NCBI RefSeq assembly: GCF_030116705.1
Contig: NZ_JAOTIK010000002.1
Location: 124,001 to 188,000, forward strand
Direction: 5' to 3'
From: Streptomyces sp. ML-6
GTDB taxonomy: Bacteria > Actinomycetota > Actinomycetes > Streptomycetales > Streptomycetaceae
DNA length: 64,000 nt
The translations under genes and the position numbers were made by a program. Position 1 is the first letter of the stretch. Each line of letters begins with the position of its first letter. Below are positions 1-8,889 of this stretch, piece by piece. The notes under the pieces were generated by a model that was not told the DNA's origin, did no database searches, and was given only the letters and a program-made list of their open reading frames with translations.

Positions 1-605
1 TGGGCACCACGATCAGGTCGCCCCGGCCCACAGGTGCCGCCCGGGACTCCCGCCCCGTGCCGGTTTCACCTCCTCGCCTGCCCTCCCCTCCTCGGGGCGG
101 ATCGGCCGCGTCGTCCCCGACGGCACGGTCCGGCCCGATGGTGGCGAGCGTATCGCCGTTCCCCAGTTTTCTCCAGTCGGAGAAAATTGAGCACATACGG
201 AGGCAGCGGCCCGGAGCTCCAGCTCCCGCACCCGGTTCTCCGCCTGTCGCAGCGAGTACGACCCGCAGCGGACCACGCCGTCCGGGCCCTCGTCGCGGCC
301 ACCGGCAGGAGTGGGTGGCGGGGCCGTGCCCTGGCCGTGCCGCGTCCCACGCGCCCCGGCGCGGAGGCCGTACGGCGCCTGGCCGGGAAAAATTTTTCCG
401 CCGGGCACTTCCCGCCGTCTTCCCTGACGACCGGTCGATCAGGGCCGGGACCTGCGCCGGGCAGGAAGCAGCCGGCCAGGTCCACGAACTGCTGAAGCTG
501 CTTCCAGATGTCGGACCCACTGTTTCTCTACGGGGCTGATCACCCGGTCCAGTTGAGTACCAGCACTCAGGCAGGCCGTCCCGAGCCGCTCGTAGCGTTC
601 AGGCC
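1..605. other. Intergenic region, no recognisable gene
   Basis: Open frames exist on both strands, but only because GC is so high. None has a family signature, a convincing ribosome-binding site or consistent codon use. A 14-bp perfect palindrome (ggaaaaatttttcc, 386-399) is unusual in this GC background. The stretch just before 606 should hold the promoter of the operon that starts there. Confidence 0.5.
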
Positions 606-1634
606 ATGCACATAGACCACACTGCTCGCGGCCCCGTGCGCCGGGCGGGCATCACTGCGGTGGCCTCTTGCCTGCCGGAGCGCGAAGTGACGTCCCGGCA
701 GCTCCAGGAGGGCATTACCGCCGCCTCGGGGCTGTCCTTGCCGGCCCGGATGCTCGAACGGGCCACCGGCATCGTCTCGCGCCGGGCTGCGGCGGAGGAC
801 GAGTATGCATCGACGCTCGCGGTGCGGGCTGCCCGTGTCGCCCTGGCCAGGGCCGGGCTCGACCCGTACGACGTGGACCTGCTGGTGTTCGCCTCCGCCA
901 CGCGGGACGTGGTCGAACCGGCGACCGCGCACATCGTTCAGGCCGAACTCGGTTCCCGGGCACATGCGTTGGACGTGACGAACGCGTGCAACAGTTTCGT
1001 CAACGGCATCGACACGGCACGGGCGATGATCCTCTCCGGCCGCGCTCGCCGGGCTCTGGTCGTCACCGGGGAGACTCCGAGCCGCGCGGTGCGGCACGAG
1101 CCGTCCGGCCCCGGCCAGCTCCGGGAGGGGTTCGCGGGGTACACCTTCGGGGATGCGGGGGCCGCGGTCGTCCTGGAGGGGGTGGAGCGGGGCGGCATCC
1201 TCGACGTGGACACCGAGACCCACTCCGGGCACTGGTCGGTCGGGGGAATCTTCGGGGGCGGCTCGCGCCACCCCCGCGGGGACGAGTACACGTACTTCCA
1301 CGGGGACGGCAGCGAGCTGCGCGAGGTGTTCGAGAAGGTCGGCACGTCGGTGCTCGACCGGATGCGGCAGCGCACCGGCCTGGGGTGGAGCGACTTCCGG
1401 CACATTCTGGTGCACCAGGTCACCGTGCCGTACCTGGAGCGGTTCGTGGAGCTCACCGGCATCCCCCGGGACCGGCTCGTCGTCACCGTACCCCGGCTGG
1501 GCAACATGGCCAGCGCCACGCTCGGCGTGCAGCTCGACCTCGTCCACGAGGGTCTGGAGGCCGGCGACCGGGTTCTGTTCGTGGGCCTGGGCGGGGGCGT
1601 GAGCATCATGACGATGGTGTGGGAGCAGTCATGA
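606..1634 (+). CDS. OleA-like 3-oxoacyl-ACP synthase III / thiolase-fold condensing enzyme
   Basis: This 342-residue KAS III-fold enzyme should catalyse a Claisen condensation of acyl thioesters. The catalytic triad is visible: Cys128 in DVTNACNSFVNGID, His270 in LVHQVT and Asn300 in GNMAS, and the length is normal. The segment around Cys128 resembles OleA (head-to-head acyl-CoA condensation) more than FabH, which usually has a DxxAAC-type context. It overlaps the next gene by 4 bases and opens a six-gene operon with an OleC-like ligase and an OleD-like reductase, which fits an Ole-type role. The ribosome-binding site before this ATG is weak, so the start could lie slightly downstream. The OleA assignment is inference from motif and context. 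Confidence 0.85.
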   Translation: MHIDHTARGPVRRAGITAVASCLPEREVTSRQLQEGITAASGLSLPARMLERATGIVSRRAAAEDEYASTLAVRAARVALARAGLDPYDVDLLVFASATRDVVEPATAHIVQAELGSRAHALDVTNACNSFVNGIDTARAMILSGRARRALVVTGETPSRAVRHEPSGPGQLREGFAGYTFGDAGAAVVLEGVERGGILDVDTETHSGHWSVGGIFGGGSRHPRGDEYTYFHGDGSELREVFEKVGTSVLDRMRQRTGLGWSDFRHILVHQVTVPYLERFVELTGIPRDRLVVTVPRLGNMASATLGVQLDLVHEGLEAGDRVLFVGLGGGVSIMTMVWEQS

Positions 1635-2371
1635 GCGCCCTGTGGGTGGTGGTGCCCGCCTACCAGGAGGCCGCGCGCATCGGCGCCACGCTGGAAGCGC
1701 TCGCGGCCCAGCGCGACCGTGACTTCACCCTTGTCGTCGTGGACAACGCCTCCACCGACGCGACCGCCGCCGTCGCGTGCGACTTCGCCCGCTGGGCGCC
1801 CTTCCCGGTTCACGTCCTGTCCGAGCCGGACAAGGGCGTGGGCTGTGCGGTGGACACCGGGTTCCGGTACGCGATCAAGCACGGTGCGACGCTGCTGGCC
1901 CGCACCGACGCCGACTGCCTGCCGCGCCCCGGCTGGACGGCCGGTGCCCGCGATGCCCTGCACCGCGGTGCGGGTCTGGTGTGCGGGCGCATCGACGCAC
2001 GCCGCGACGAGCACGGGCCGCTCGGGCGGGCCGCGTTCCGCGCCCTGGTCCGCGTCGCCGCGTTCTTCGGCCGGATACGCCCCGCCCACCGCCGCCGGCA
2101 CGGATACCTCGCCCCCTACCGGATGCACGCCGGCAACAACATGGCCATCACCACGGCGCTGTACGAGGCCGTCGGCGGGATGCCGCGCCGTCCTTCCCCC
2201 ACCGACCGGCTCTTCCTGAACCGGGTGCGCCGCCGCACCACTGCCATCGTCCACGCCCGCGACATGGTCGTGGAGAACTCCACCCGCCGGCTGGGCGCCT
2301 ACGGCCTCGTCGGCACCGCCCGCTGGTACCTCGACAAGGGCCCGGGCCGTCACGGGGAGGACCCGCGCTGA
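1631..2371 (+). CDS. Glycosyltransferase family 2
   Basis: This 246-residue GT-A fold glycosyltransferase starts with the family-2 pattern VVVPAYQEAARIG. It continues with a nucleotide-sugar-binding VVVDNASTDAT stretch and a DxD-like DADCLP motif near residue 95. No membrane anchor is seen, so the enzyme looks cytosolic. The ATG overlaps the condensing-enzyme stop (ATGA), and its own stop shares one base with the ligase start, so translation is coupled. It is clearly a paralogue of the GT2 at 3846-4622, suggesting a local duplication and possibly two successive sugar transfers. The sugar and acceptor cannot be read from sequence. Confidence 0.85.
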   Translation: MSALWVVVPAYQEAARIGATLEALAAQRDRDFTLVVVDNASTDATAAVACDFARWAPFPVHVLSEPDKGVGCAVDTGFRYAIKHGATLLARTDADCLPRPGWTAGARDALHRGAGLVCGRIDARRDEHGPLGRAAFRALVRVAAFFGRIRPAHRRRHGYLAPYRMHAGNNMAITTALYEAVGGMPRRPSPTDRLFLNRVRRRTTAIVHARDMVVENSTRRLGAYGLVGTARWYLDKGPGRHGEDPR

Positions 2372-3849
2372 TGCTCGACACACTCGCCCACACCCTGCGG
2401 CGCCACCCCGGCCGGCCCGCCGTCCTCGGCACCAACCGCACCGGGGCCGTTCGCACCAAGGCCACCTGCGGGGAGCTGGCCGACCTCGCCGACCGCTGCA
2501 CCGCCGCCCTCCACGCACGGGGCATCGCACGCGGCGGCACCGTCGGCGTCGCCGTACGGCCGGGGCCCCGGGCGCTGGCCGTGATGCTCGCGGTGCACCG
2601 GCTCGGTGCCAGAGCCGCGGTGCTCGACCCCGGCGCCGGGCCGGATGTGCTGTGCGCCCGGCTCGCGCTGGCACGCCCCGACGTCGTCCTCGCCGACGCC
2701 GCCGCCCAGGCGGTCGCCGGGTGGGCCCGCCCGCTCGCCCGCCGGGCCCGCCTGGCCCTGCCGGACCTCGCCGGGCTGGGACCGGTGGCCACGGTCGGGC
2801 CCCGGCTGCCCGGGTGCGCCCCCGCCCTGGATGCGGACGTCCGGACCGTACCGCTGCCGCCCCCGGTGGACGGGGACGGGGACGCGGTCATCGTGTTCAC
2901 CTCGGGCACCACCTCGCGGCCCCGCGCGGTGGTCCACAGCCGGTCCTCGCTCGCCGCCGGCATGACGACGGTGGCCGAGCTGGTACGGCCCGAGGCGGGG
3001 CGGCCCGTCCTCGGCGGCACCTTCTTCGTCCTCGTACCGTCGCTGGCGAGCGGGGCACCGGTCGCGCTGCCCGCCCGCTCCGCGCCCGTACTGTCGAGGC
3101 AACTGCGCCGGCTCGACCCCCAGGCCACCTATCTGACGCCGCCGCAGATCCGGCGGCTGCTGGCAGCGGGCGGACGATTCACCGGCCGGGTATGGACCGG
3201 ATCGGCCCCGGCCAGTGCCGACCTCCTCACCCGCGTCAAGCGCGCGGGCGCTCAGGAGGCGTGGGGCGTGTACGCGCTGACCGAGCTGTTCCCCGCCGCA
3301 GCGGTCGAACAGGCCGACAAAGCGGGTTTCACCGGCGAGGGAGACCTGGTCGGTGCGCCCCTTCCCGGAGTGGCGGCCAGGACCGACGCTGCCGGGGAAC
3401 TGCTGCTGTCGGGCCCGGCCGCCCGGGACCGCTACCTGGGCGAGGCCCCGGCCCCGTGGGTCACCACCGGCGACCGGGCGCGCCTCGACGGCGGCCGGAT
3501 CGTGCTGGAGGGCCGCAGCAAGGACATGATCCTGCGGCGCGCGGAGAACATCTATCCGGGGCTGTACGAGCCGGCACTGCACGTACCGGGCGTCGAACTG
3601 GCCCTGCTCGTGGGCGTACCGGCCGGCGACGGCGACGAACGCCTGGTCGCCGTCGTCCAGCCCGGCCCCGGGGCCGACCGGGTCGCGCTGCGGGCGGCTC
3701 TGGCCAAACCGCTGGAACGCATGGGTGACGCCCGGCCGGACGTGGTGCTGTTCGCCGACATCCCGCTGTCCGGCCGTTCCCTCAAGCCCGACCGCGCCGC
3801 CGCCGCGCGCCTCGCCGCCCGGCGCCTGGCCGAACGGAGCCGGGGATGA
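2371..3849 (+). CDS. AMP-forming acyl ligase, OleC-like
   Basis: This 492-residue member of the ANL superfamily (acyl-CoA synthetase / adenylation) activates a carboxylate as an acyl adenylate. The P-loop IVFTSGTTSRPRAV lies near residue 175, TTGDRARLDGG near 365, and the hinge-core GRSKDMILRRAENIYPGLYEP near 385. The last part resembles OleC beta-lactone synthetases, which carry NIYPGLYEP where ordinary ligases have GENIxPxEIE. A C-terminal SLKPDR may supply the catalytic lysine. The gene sits between two GT2 genes, with 1-base and 4-base overlaps. By family it could close a beta-hydroxy acid to a beta-lactone or activate it for transfer. An ordinary acyl-CoA ligase is not excluded. Confidence 0.8.
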   Translation: MLDTLAHTLRRHPGRPAVLGTNRTGAVRTKATCGELADLADRCTAALHARGIARGGTVGVAVRPGPRALAVMLAVHRLGARAAVLDPGAGPDVLCARLALARPDVVLADAAAQAVAGWARPLARRARLALPDLAGLGPVATVGPRLPGCAPALDADVRTVPLPPPVDGDGDAVIVFTSGTTSRPRAVVHSRSSLAAGMTTVAELVRPEAGRPVLGGTFFVLVPSLASGAPVALPARSAPVLSRQLRRLDPQATYLTPPQIRRLLAAGGRFTGRVWTGSAPASADLLTRVKRAGAQEAWGVYALTELFPAAAVEQADKAGFTGEGDLVGAPLPGVAARTDAAGELLLSGPAARDRYLGEAPAPWVTTGDRARLDGGRIVLEGRSKDMILRRAENIYPGLYEPALHVPGVELALLVGVPAGDGDERLVAVVQPGPGADRVALRAALAKPLERMGDARPDVVLFADIPLSGRSLKPDRAAAARLAARRLAERSRG

Positions 3850-4622
3850 CCGCGCACGGCGCCGCGCCGACGCTGTGGGCCGTGGTGCCCGCCTACAACG
3901 AGGCGGCCGGGATCGGGGCGACCCTCGCCGCGCTCGCCGCCCAGACCGACACCGACTTCGCCCTCGTCGTCGTGGACAACGCCTCCACCGACGCGACCTC
4001 CGCCGTCGTACGCCGCTTCGCCGCCGGCGCGCCCTTCCCCGTGCACCTGGTCCACGAGAAGGAGAGGGGCACCGGCGCCGCCGCCGACACCGGCTTCCGG
4101 TACGCCGTCGCGCACGGCGCCGCGCTGCTCGTGCGTACGGACGCCGACTGCCTGCCCGCCGCGGACTGGATCGCCGCGGCGCGCCGGGAGTTCGCCCGGG
4201 GGGCGGAGATGGTCTGCGGCCGCAGCCTTCCGCGCCGCGACGAGTCGCCGTCACCGGCCGAGCGGTATCTGCTCCCGGCGGTCGTCAGGGCCACCGCGCT
4301 GTACGGGCGTTACCGCGCCCGGCACCGGCACCCGCGCCACCTCGCGCCGTACGTGCTCTGTCACGGCCACAACCTCGCCATCACGGCCGGGCTCTACCTG
4401 CGCTGCGGGGGCACGCCCCGCATCCCGCTGGAGGGACCGCCCGAGGACGTCGTCCTCCTCAACCGGGCGCGCGAGCACAGCGACCGCATCGCCCGGGCCG
4501 AGCGGATGGTCGTGCACACCAGCCTGCGCCGCCTGCGGGCCTGGGGCGCCCGCCGGACCCTGCTGTGGTGCTGGGACCGCCGCTACCTGCCCGGCGACCC
4601 GAAGCAGGTGCACATCAGGTGA
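3846..4622 (+). CDS. Glycosyltransferase family 2 (paralogue of the gene at 1631)
   Basis: This 258-residue GT2 enzyme has VVPAYNEAAGIG at the N terminus, VVVDNASTDATSAVV near residue 45 and the DxD-like RTDADCLP near residue 98. It shares its architecture and several near-identical segments with the first GT2 of the operon, including the HNLAIT/NNMAIT stretch followed by a GG loop. The ATG overlaps the ligase stop, and its TGA overlaps the GTG of the P450 gene. Two GT2 genes around an acyl ligase suggest a glycosylated or glycolipid-like product. Donor sugar and acceptor are unknown. Confidence 0.85.
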   Translation: MTAHGAAPTLWAVVPAYNEAAGIGATLAALAAQTDTDFALVVVDNASTDATSAVVRRFAAGAPFPVHLVHEKERGTGAAADTGFRYAVAHGAALLVRTDADCLPAADWIAAARREFARGAEMVCGRSLPRRDESPSPAERYLLPAVVRATALYGRYRARHRHPRHLAPYVLCHGHNLAITAGLYLRCGGTPRIPLEGPPEDVVLLNRAREHSDRIARAERMVVHTSLRRLRAWGARRTLLWCWDRRYLPGDPKQVHIR

Positions 4623-5772
4623 CCACCGTTCCCACCGCCCCTTCCTCCTCCGCCCTCCGGGCCGCCCGGCGCCGCGACCAGCGTGTGTACACCCGCTCCC
4701 ACCCCGTACTGTTCGCCCTCCTCGCCGCAGCCCGCCGCCGCGCAGTCACCCGCGTCGGCGGCGCGGTGCTGGTGCACGGCACCGAGCCCTACCGGCAGGC
4801 CCTCACCCGCATCCCGCTGGACCGCACCGCCGCCGGCACCACCGGCGGCGCCGCTCGGGAACTGTCCGCGGGCGGCACGCTGTTCGACCAGGAGGGCACG
4901 GGGCACCGGGCCACCCGGCGTGCCGTCGCCGCCGATCTCGGCGCGGCCGGGGTGGAGCGGCTGCGCCCGGTGTGGCAGGACGTCCTCGTCCGCCGGCTCT
5001 CCCCGCTCGCCGGGGGCCGCGACGTCGATCTCGTGCCGGTGGCCCGGGAACTGGCCGGGGCCACCGTCTGCGCGCTCCTGGGCATCGCCGGTGACCCCGA
5101 AGCCATCGCCGAGGCCGCTGCCGGGGCGGCGGCCGCCGCCGTGCGCGACCATCTGCCCCGCCCCGGCCACCGGGCGCCGCACGGGCCGCCGCCGCGGCGG
5201 CGGCCGGGCTGGAGTCCCTGCTCGACCCGGCCGGCCGTCCCGGCCCGGGAGCCGACACAGCCCTGCGGGCCATGCTCGCGGTCGCCGCCGTCAACACCAC
5301 CGTCGCCGCCCTCCCCCGTGCGACGGCCTGGTGCGCCGACGCGGGCTTCTGGGACCAGGCGGCCGACGACCGGCTGCGCCCGGCCCTGGTGGACGAACTG
5401 CTGCGCGTGACCGCCCCCTCCCCGCTGCTGCCCCGCGTGGCAGCGGCCGACGCGCAGCTGGACGGCTGCCCGGTTCGAGCCGGGGACCGCTTGATCCTGG
5501 TGGCCCGGCACGCCGCGCGGGCCCACGACCGACTGCCCGACGCCCGTCGTCCGGCTCCGCCCGCCGTGACCCAGCTCGTCTTCGGCGCCGGCGCCCACGC
5601 CTGCCCCGGCGCGCGCCTGGCCCGCGCCCAGCTCGAGGACACCCTCGCCGCGCTCGCCCCCCACCGCCCCACCGTCGTCCGTGCCCGGGTGGACCGGGGC
5701 TCGGCGCTGCCCGGCTGGCGCTCCCTCACCGTCCGGGCGGCTGACGCCCCTCGATCCCCGGAAAACCGATGA
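4619..5772 (+). pseudogene. Cytochrome P450, interrupted by a frameshift
   Basis: The N-terminal 190 or so residues are read in one frame from the GTG at 4619. The C-terminal half, with I-helix region VAAVNTTVAAL, ExxR helix DELLRVTAP and haem loop FGAGAHACPGARLARAQ, is in the frame that ends at 5772. The switch falls at about 5155-5195, near short C runs (ctgccccgcccc). Adding one C there would restore a single reading frame of about 384 residues, short for a bacterial P450. It is therefore a recent one-base loss or a sequencing error. The I-helix has AVNTT instead of the usual AGxDT. It sits in a co-oxidative position between a GT2 and an NAD-dependent reductase. Confidence 0.8.
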
Positions 5773-6680
5773 CCACGATCGCCGTCACCGGTGCGAGCGG
5801 CTTCTGCGGCTCGCACGTCGCCGCCACGGCCGCCGCCCGCGGCGCCGACGTCCTGTGCGTCGGACGGCGCCCCGGTCCGGTCGGCCGGCACATTCCCTGG
5901 GACGCCGCGTGCGAGGTGCCGGACCTGGCCGGTGCCGACCTCGTCGTGCACTGCGCGGCAGCCGTCGGCGACCCCGTGCCCGGCTCCCCGGCCGAGGCCA
6001 CCATGCGCGCGGTCAACGTCGACGGCACGGCGCGGCTGCTTCGGGCGGCCGGCAGCCGGCCGGTGGTGTGGGTGAGCAGCGCCAGCGTCTACGCGCCCGG
6101 CCCCGGACGGTCCCGGGTCACCGAGGACCATCCGGTGCGCGGGCAGTTGAACGCCTACGGCCGCACCAAGGCCGCCGGCGAGGCGCTGGCGCTCGCCGCG
6201 GGCGCCGTGGTGCTGCGGCCGCGAGCGGTCTACGGCGCCGGGGACCCGCACCTGGTGCCCCGGCTGCTGTCACGCGTCCGCCGCGGGCTGCTGTTGCTGC
6301 CGGGGCCGAGCGTCCGCCTGAGCCTGACGGCCGTCGAGAACCTCACCGAGGCGTGCCTCGTGGCCGCCGGCTGGCCGCCGGGCGCGTACAACATCGCCGA
6401 TCCGGCACCGTACGACCGGGACGAGGCGATCCACACGGTCCTGCGCGCCCATCGCATACGGGCGCGCATCGGCCACATCCCGCTGCCCGCCGCCCGCGCT
6501 GCGGCGGGCGCCGCCCCGAAACTGGCCCGGCTGCTCGGCCGCACGGAGCCGCCGCTCACCCACTACGCCATCGACCAGCTCGCCCATTCAGTCGTGTTGG
6601 ACGTGTCCAGGGCCAGGGCCCAGGGGTGGGCGGCCGGTCGCACACTGAAGGACTACGCACCTGTCATGGCGGGCAGATGA
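5769..6680 (+). CDS. NAD(P)-dependent epimerase/dehydratase family protein, OleD-like
   Basis: This 303-residue extended SDR has a Rossmann motif VTGASGFCGSH at the N terminus (TGxxGxxG type), WVSSASVY with the catalytic Ser near residue 105, and YGRTK, the catalytic YxxxK, near 130. Its fold matches 3-beta-HSD/epimerase proteins, the group that contains OleD, which reduces the beta-keto acid made by OleA. As the last gene of the operon, overlapping the P450 stop by 4 bases, it would act after the condensing enzyme. A sugar-nucleotide epimerase role is the alternative, given the two glycosyltransferases nearby. Confidence 0.8.
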   Translation: MTTIAVTGASGFCGSHVAATAAARGADVLCVGRRPGPVGRHIPWDAACEVPDLAGADLVVHCAAAVGDPVPGSPAEATMRAVNVDGTARLLRAAGSRPVVWVSSASVYAPGPGRSRVTEDHPVRGQLNAYGRTKAAGEALALAAGAVVLRPRAVYGAGDPHLVPRLLSRVRRGLLLLPGPSVRLSLTAVENLTEACLVAAGWPPGAYNIADPAPYDRDEAIHTVLRAHRIRARIGHIPLPAARAAAGAAPKLARLLGRTEPPLTHYAIDQLAHSVVLDVSRARAQGWAAGRTLKDYAPVMAGR

Positions 6681-6702
6681 GCGGGCCGTGACGCTGCTGG
6701 AC

Positions 6703-6745
6703 AGCGGGGCCAGAACGTCGGTCCGAAGGATGTTCTGGCCCCGCT
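6703..6745 (+). terminator. Hairpin terminator after the Ole-like operon
   Basis: A perfect 14-bp inverted repeat (agcggggccagaac at 6703-6716, its complement at 6732-6745) with a 15-base loop lies 23 bases after the reductase stop. No T tract follows, as is common in Streptomyces. Confidence 0.75.
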
Positions 6746-6871
6746 CGACGGCCTACGGGCCATGGTCCAACGGGGAGTTGGCATCGGCGGCGTTCACAAT
6801 ATTCAGTGGATCAAACGGGCCGCGTTCCGGACAGTAGGGGGCGATGAGAACCCCACCGGAGGAGCCCTGAC

Positions 6872-7939
6872 ATGTCGACGCTGCGCGTGACCGCCGAAAC
6901 GCTGACGATCCACGAACACCCGAACGCCGACGCCCTCGAACTGGCCCAGGTGGGCCTGTACCGGGCCGTCGTCGCCAAGGGCGCGTACCGCAGCGGTGAT
7001 GTTGCCGTCTACATTCCGGAGCAGTCCGTCCTCCCGCAGGGGCTGATCGAGGAACTGGGCCTGACCGGCCGGCTGGCCGGAAGCACGGCCGACCGGGTGA
7101 AGGCGGTCCGGCTGCGCGGGGAGTTGTCGCAGGGCATCGTCTGCCGCCCGGGGGCGCTGGCGGACGTCGACCTGGCCCGGGCGGCGGCGGACGGCACCGA
7201 CTTCGCCGAGCTGCTGGGCATCACCAAGTGGGTGCCGCCGATCCCGCCCACGATGAACGGAGAGGTGGAGTCGGCGCCCGAGCTGCTGCCCTGGTGCGAC
7301 ATCGAGAACGTCCGGCGCTATCCGGGCATCTTCGAGCCCGGGGAGCAAGTCGTCCTCACCGAGAAGGTTCACGGCTCGGCCTGCCTGGTCACGTACACCG
7401 TGGAGGACGGTCGTACATGGGTGTCGTCCAAGGGGTTCGGGGCCAAGGGGCTCGCTCTGAAGGAGGACCCGCGCAATCTGTACTGGCGCGCGGTCCACGC
7501 CCACGGCGTGCCTGCGGCGGCGGCGCGTCTCGCCGAGAAGCTGGGCGCGACCCGCGTCGGCATCTTCGGCGAGGTGTACGGCGCCGGGGTGCAGGACCTC
7601 GACTACGGCGCGAACGCCCGCGGCGAGACGCTGGGGTACGTGGTCTTCGACGTGTCCGCAGAAATAGCCGGACAGGTCCGCCGGCTGAATCCGGCAGACC
7701 TGCTGGAGGGTGAACTGCCGCTCGTACCCAGGCTGTACGAGGGCCCGTACGACATCGACAAGGTGCTGGAGTTCGCCTCGGGGCGGGAGACCGTCTCCGG
7801 ACGTGAACTGCATCTGCGTGAGGGCGTGGTGATCCGTCCTGCCGTCGAGCGCCACAGCCCGGTGGTCGGCGGGCGGGCGATCGCCAAGGCGGTCAGCCCG
7901 GCGTACCTGACCCGCAAGGGCGGCACCGAGTACGAGTGA
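6872..7939 (+). CDS. RNA ligase, DRB0094 (Rnl5) family
   Basis: This 355-residue ATP-dependent RNA ligase has an N-terminal OB-like domain (HPNADALELAQVG to VAVYIPEQS, residues 14-55). The nucleotidyltransferase domain follows, with motif I EKVHG (adenylated Lys165), motif IIIa-like GIFGEVYGAG near 230 and motif IV REGVVIRP near 315. The arrangement matches the Deinococcus DraRnl family, which seals nicks with an RNA 3'-OH end. GGAGGAG lies 7 bases before the ATG, so the start is sound. The gene stands alone between two hairpins, suggesting its own promoter and a role in RNA repair or tRNA maintenance. The natural substrate is unknown. Confidence 0.88.
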   Translation: MSTLRVTAETLTIHEHPNADALELAQVGLYRAVVAKGAYRSGDVAVYIPEQSVLPQGLIEELGLTGRLAGSTADRVKAVRLRGELSQGIVCRPGALADVDLARAAADGTDFAELLGITKWVPPIPPTMNGEVESAPELLPWCDIENVRRYPGIFEPGEQVVLTEKVHGSACLVTYTVEDGRTWVSSKGFGAKGLALKEDPRNLYWRAVHAHGVPAAAARLAEKLGATRVGIFGEVYGAGVQDLDYGANARGETLGYVVFDVSAEIAGQVRRLNPADLLEGELPLVPRLYEGPYDIDKVLEFASGRETVSGRELHLREGVVIRPAVERHSPVVGGRAIAKAVSPAYLTRKGGTEYE

Positions 7940-7942
7940 GCC

Positions 7943-7984
7943 CCGGCCGCGGGGGCCCGCACGGGGAGGGCTCCCCGCGGCCGG
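7943..7984 (+). terminator. Hairpin terminator after the RNA ligase gene
   Basis: A perfect 12-bp inverted repeat (ccggccgcgggg at 7943-7954, complement at 7973-7984) begins 3 bases after the stop codon, with an 18-base loop. Confidence 0.7.
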
Positions 7985-8136
7985 TTCAAGTCAGCCGCCG
8001 GCTTCGTTCAGAGGCCGTCCGCTTTCCGAACGTGATCGTTCGGTTCGGGCTGGGTGGGTGGGTGGGCATGAACTCCGGCTGACGGCGGGAGTGATGCGGG
8101 CGGTTCGTTCGCTCGCGTCGCTCGTGGAGGTGGCTG

Positions 8137-8607
8137 GTGCCCTCGGTGTTCGGTCTGTTGGAAGCCCGGGAGAAGAAGGTGCGGGAAGAGGTCGCACGGT
8201 TGCAGGAGGAGGCGGAGCGGGTGCAGGCCGCGCTCGGCGCGGCGGAATGGGCTCTTCGGCGGCTGGGGGATGCCCGTGCAACGGTGGCCGAGGCGCTGGC
8301 CGAGCAGCCTTCCGCAGTCGAGGAGCCGCATCGGGGTTCAGTGGCCGGCTCGGTGGTGCCCCACCGGACCGACGGCATGACGGTGTCGGTCCTGGCGCCG
8401 GACTACCAGCGGATCGTGTCGGTGCTGGAGTCGGAAGCGGGCAGGGAGGGCATGCGCTGTCAGCAGTTGGCCAGGGCTCTGGGGCTTCAGGTCGTTCCAG
8501 CGAAGGTCGAGGGGCTGCGGTCGAAGGCAGAACGCCTGGTGGAGCGGGGGTGGGCTCGGCAGACGGGGCCGGGAGTGTTCATCGCGCTCGTGGTGCCGGC
8601 CGGCTGA
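8137..8607 (+). CDS. Coiled-coil / winged-helix hypothetical protein, IS-associated
   Basis: The 156-residue protein has an N-terminal heptad-rich coiled coil (residues 8-65, ending AALGAAEWALRRLGDARATV). A linker leads to a small winged-helix-like C-terminal domain (DYQRIVSVLESEAGREG to GWARQTGPGVF). The architecture matches the protein at 24618-25013, which overlaps a transposase end, so this looks like the passenger gene of a streptomycete insertion sequence. A decayed transposase lies immediately downstream on the other strand. The likely role is DNA binding, but the function is unknown. The GTG at 8137 is preceded by GGAGGTGG. Confidence 0.6.
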   Translation: MPSVFGLLEAREKKVREEVARLQEEAERVQAALGAAEWALRRLGDARATVAEALAEQPSAVEEPHRGSVAGSVVPHRTDGMTVSVLAPDYQRIVSVLESEAGREGMRCQQLARALGLQVVPAKVEGLRSKAERLVERGWARQTGPGVFIALVVPAG

Positions 8608-8624
8608 GGGCACCGGGGCGGCGT

Positions 8625-8880
8625 CCGGCCAGGCGGCCGCTCATGAGCATCGTCATCGGCCACAGCACCATGGCCTGGTGCATGACGGGCAGGGTCTCGT
8701 CGTCGCGCCCCAGGCGGGGCGAACGCATCAGCCAGCTGAGCGTTCTTTCCACCACCCGCCTGCGTGGCAGCACCACGAAGGCCGTGGTGTCGTCGGTGCG
8801 TCTGACGATCTCCAGGGTGAGGTGGAGGTTGGGCCTTGGGTCAAGGTCCACCTCTACGAACCCCGCACCCCACCGAAGCC
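8625..8880 (-). pseudogene. IS5-family transposase remnant (C-terminal end)
   Basis: On the minus strand the frame reads LEIVRRTDDTTAFVVLPRR, then RVVERTLSWLMRSPRLGRD. This is the conserved C-terminal signature of IS5-type DDE transposases and includes the catalytic Glu in VVERTLSWL. The upstream catalytic Asp regions are absent, so only the last 80-90 residues remain. It is convergent with the coiled-coil protein gene. Confidence 0.75.
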
Positions 8881-8889
8881 GCTGCCGCA

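Noticed and set aside
386..399. Perfect palindrome ggaaaaatttttcc as an operator
   Set aside because: A single copy with no regulator or promoter next to it. Noted but not called as a site.
4619..5772. Programmed frameshift as explanation for the split P450
   Set aside because: No canonical slippery heptamer plus pseudoknot was evident. A one-base indel at the C runs explains it more simply.
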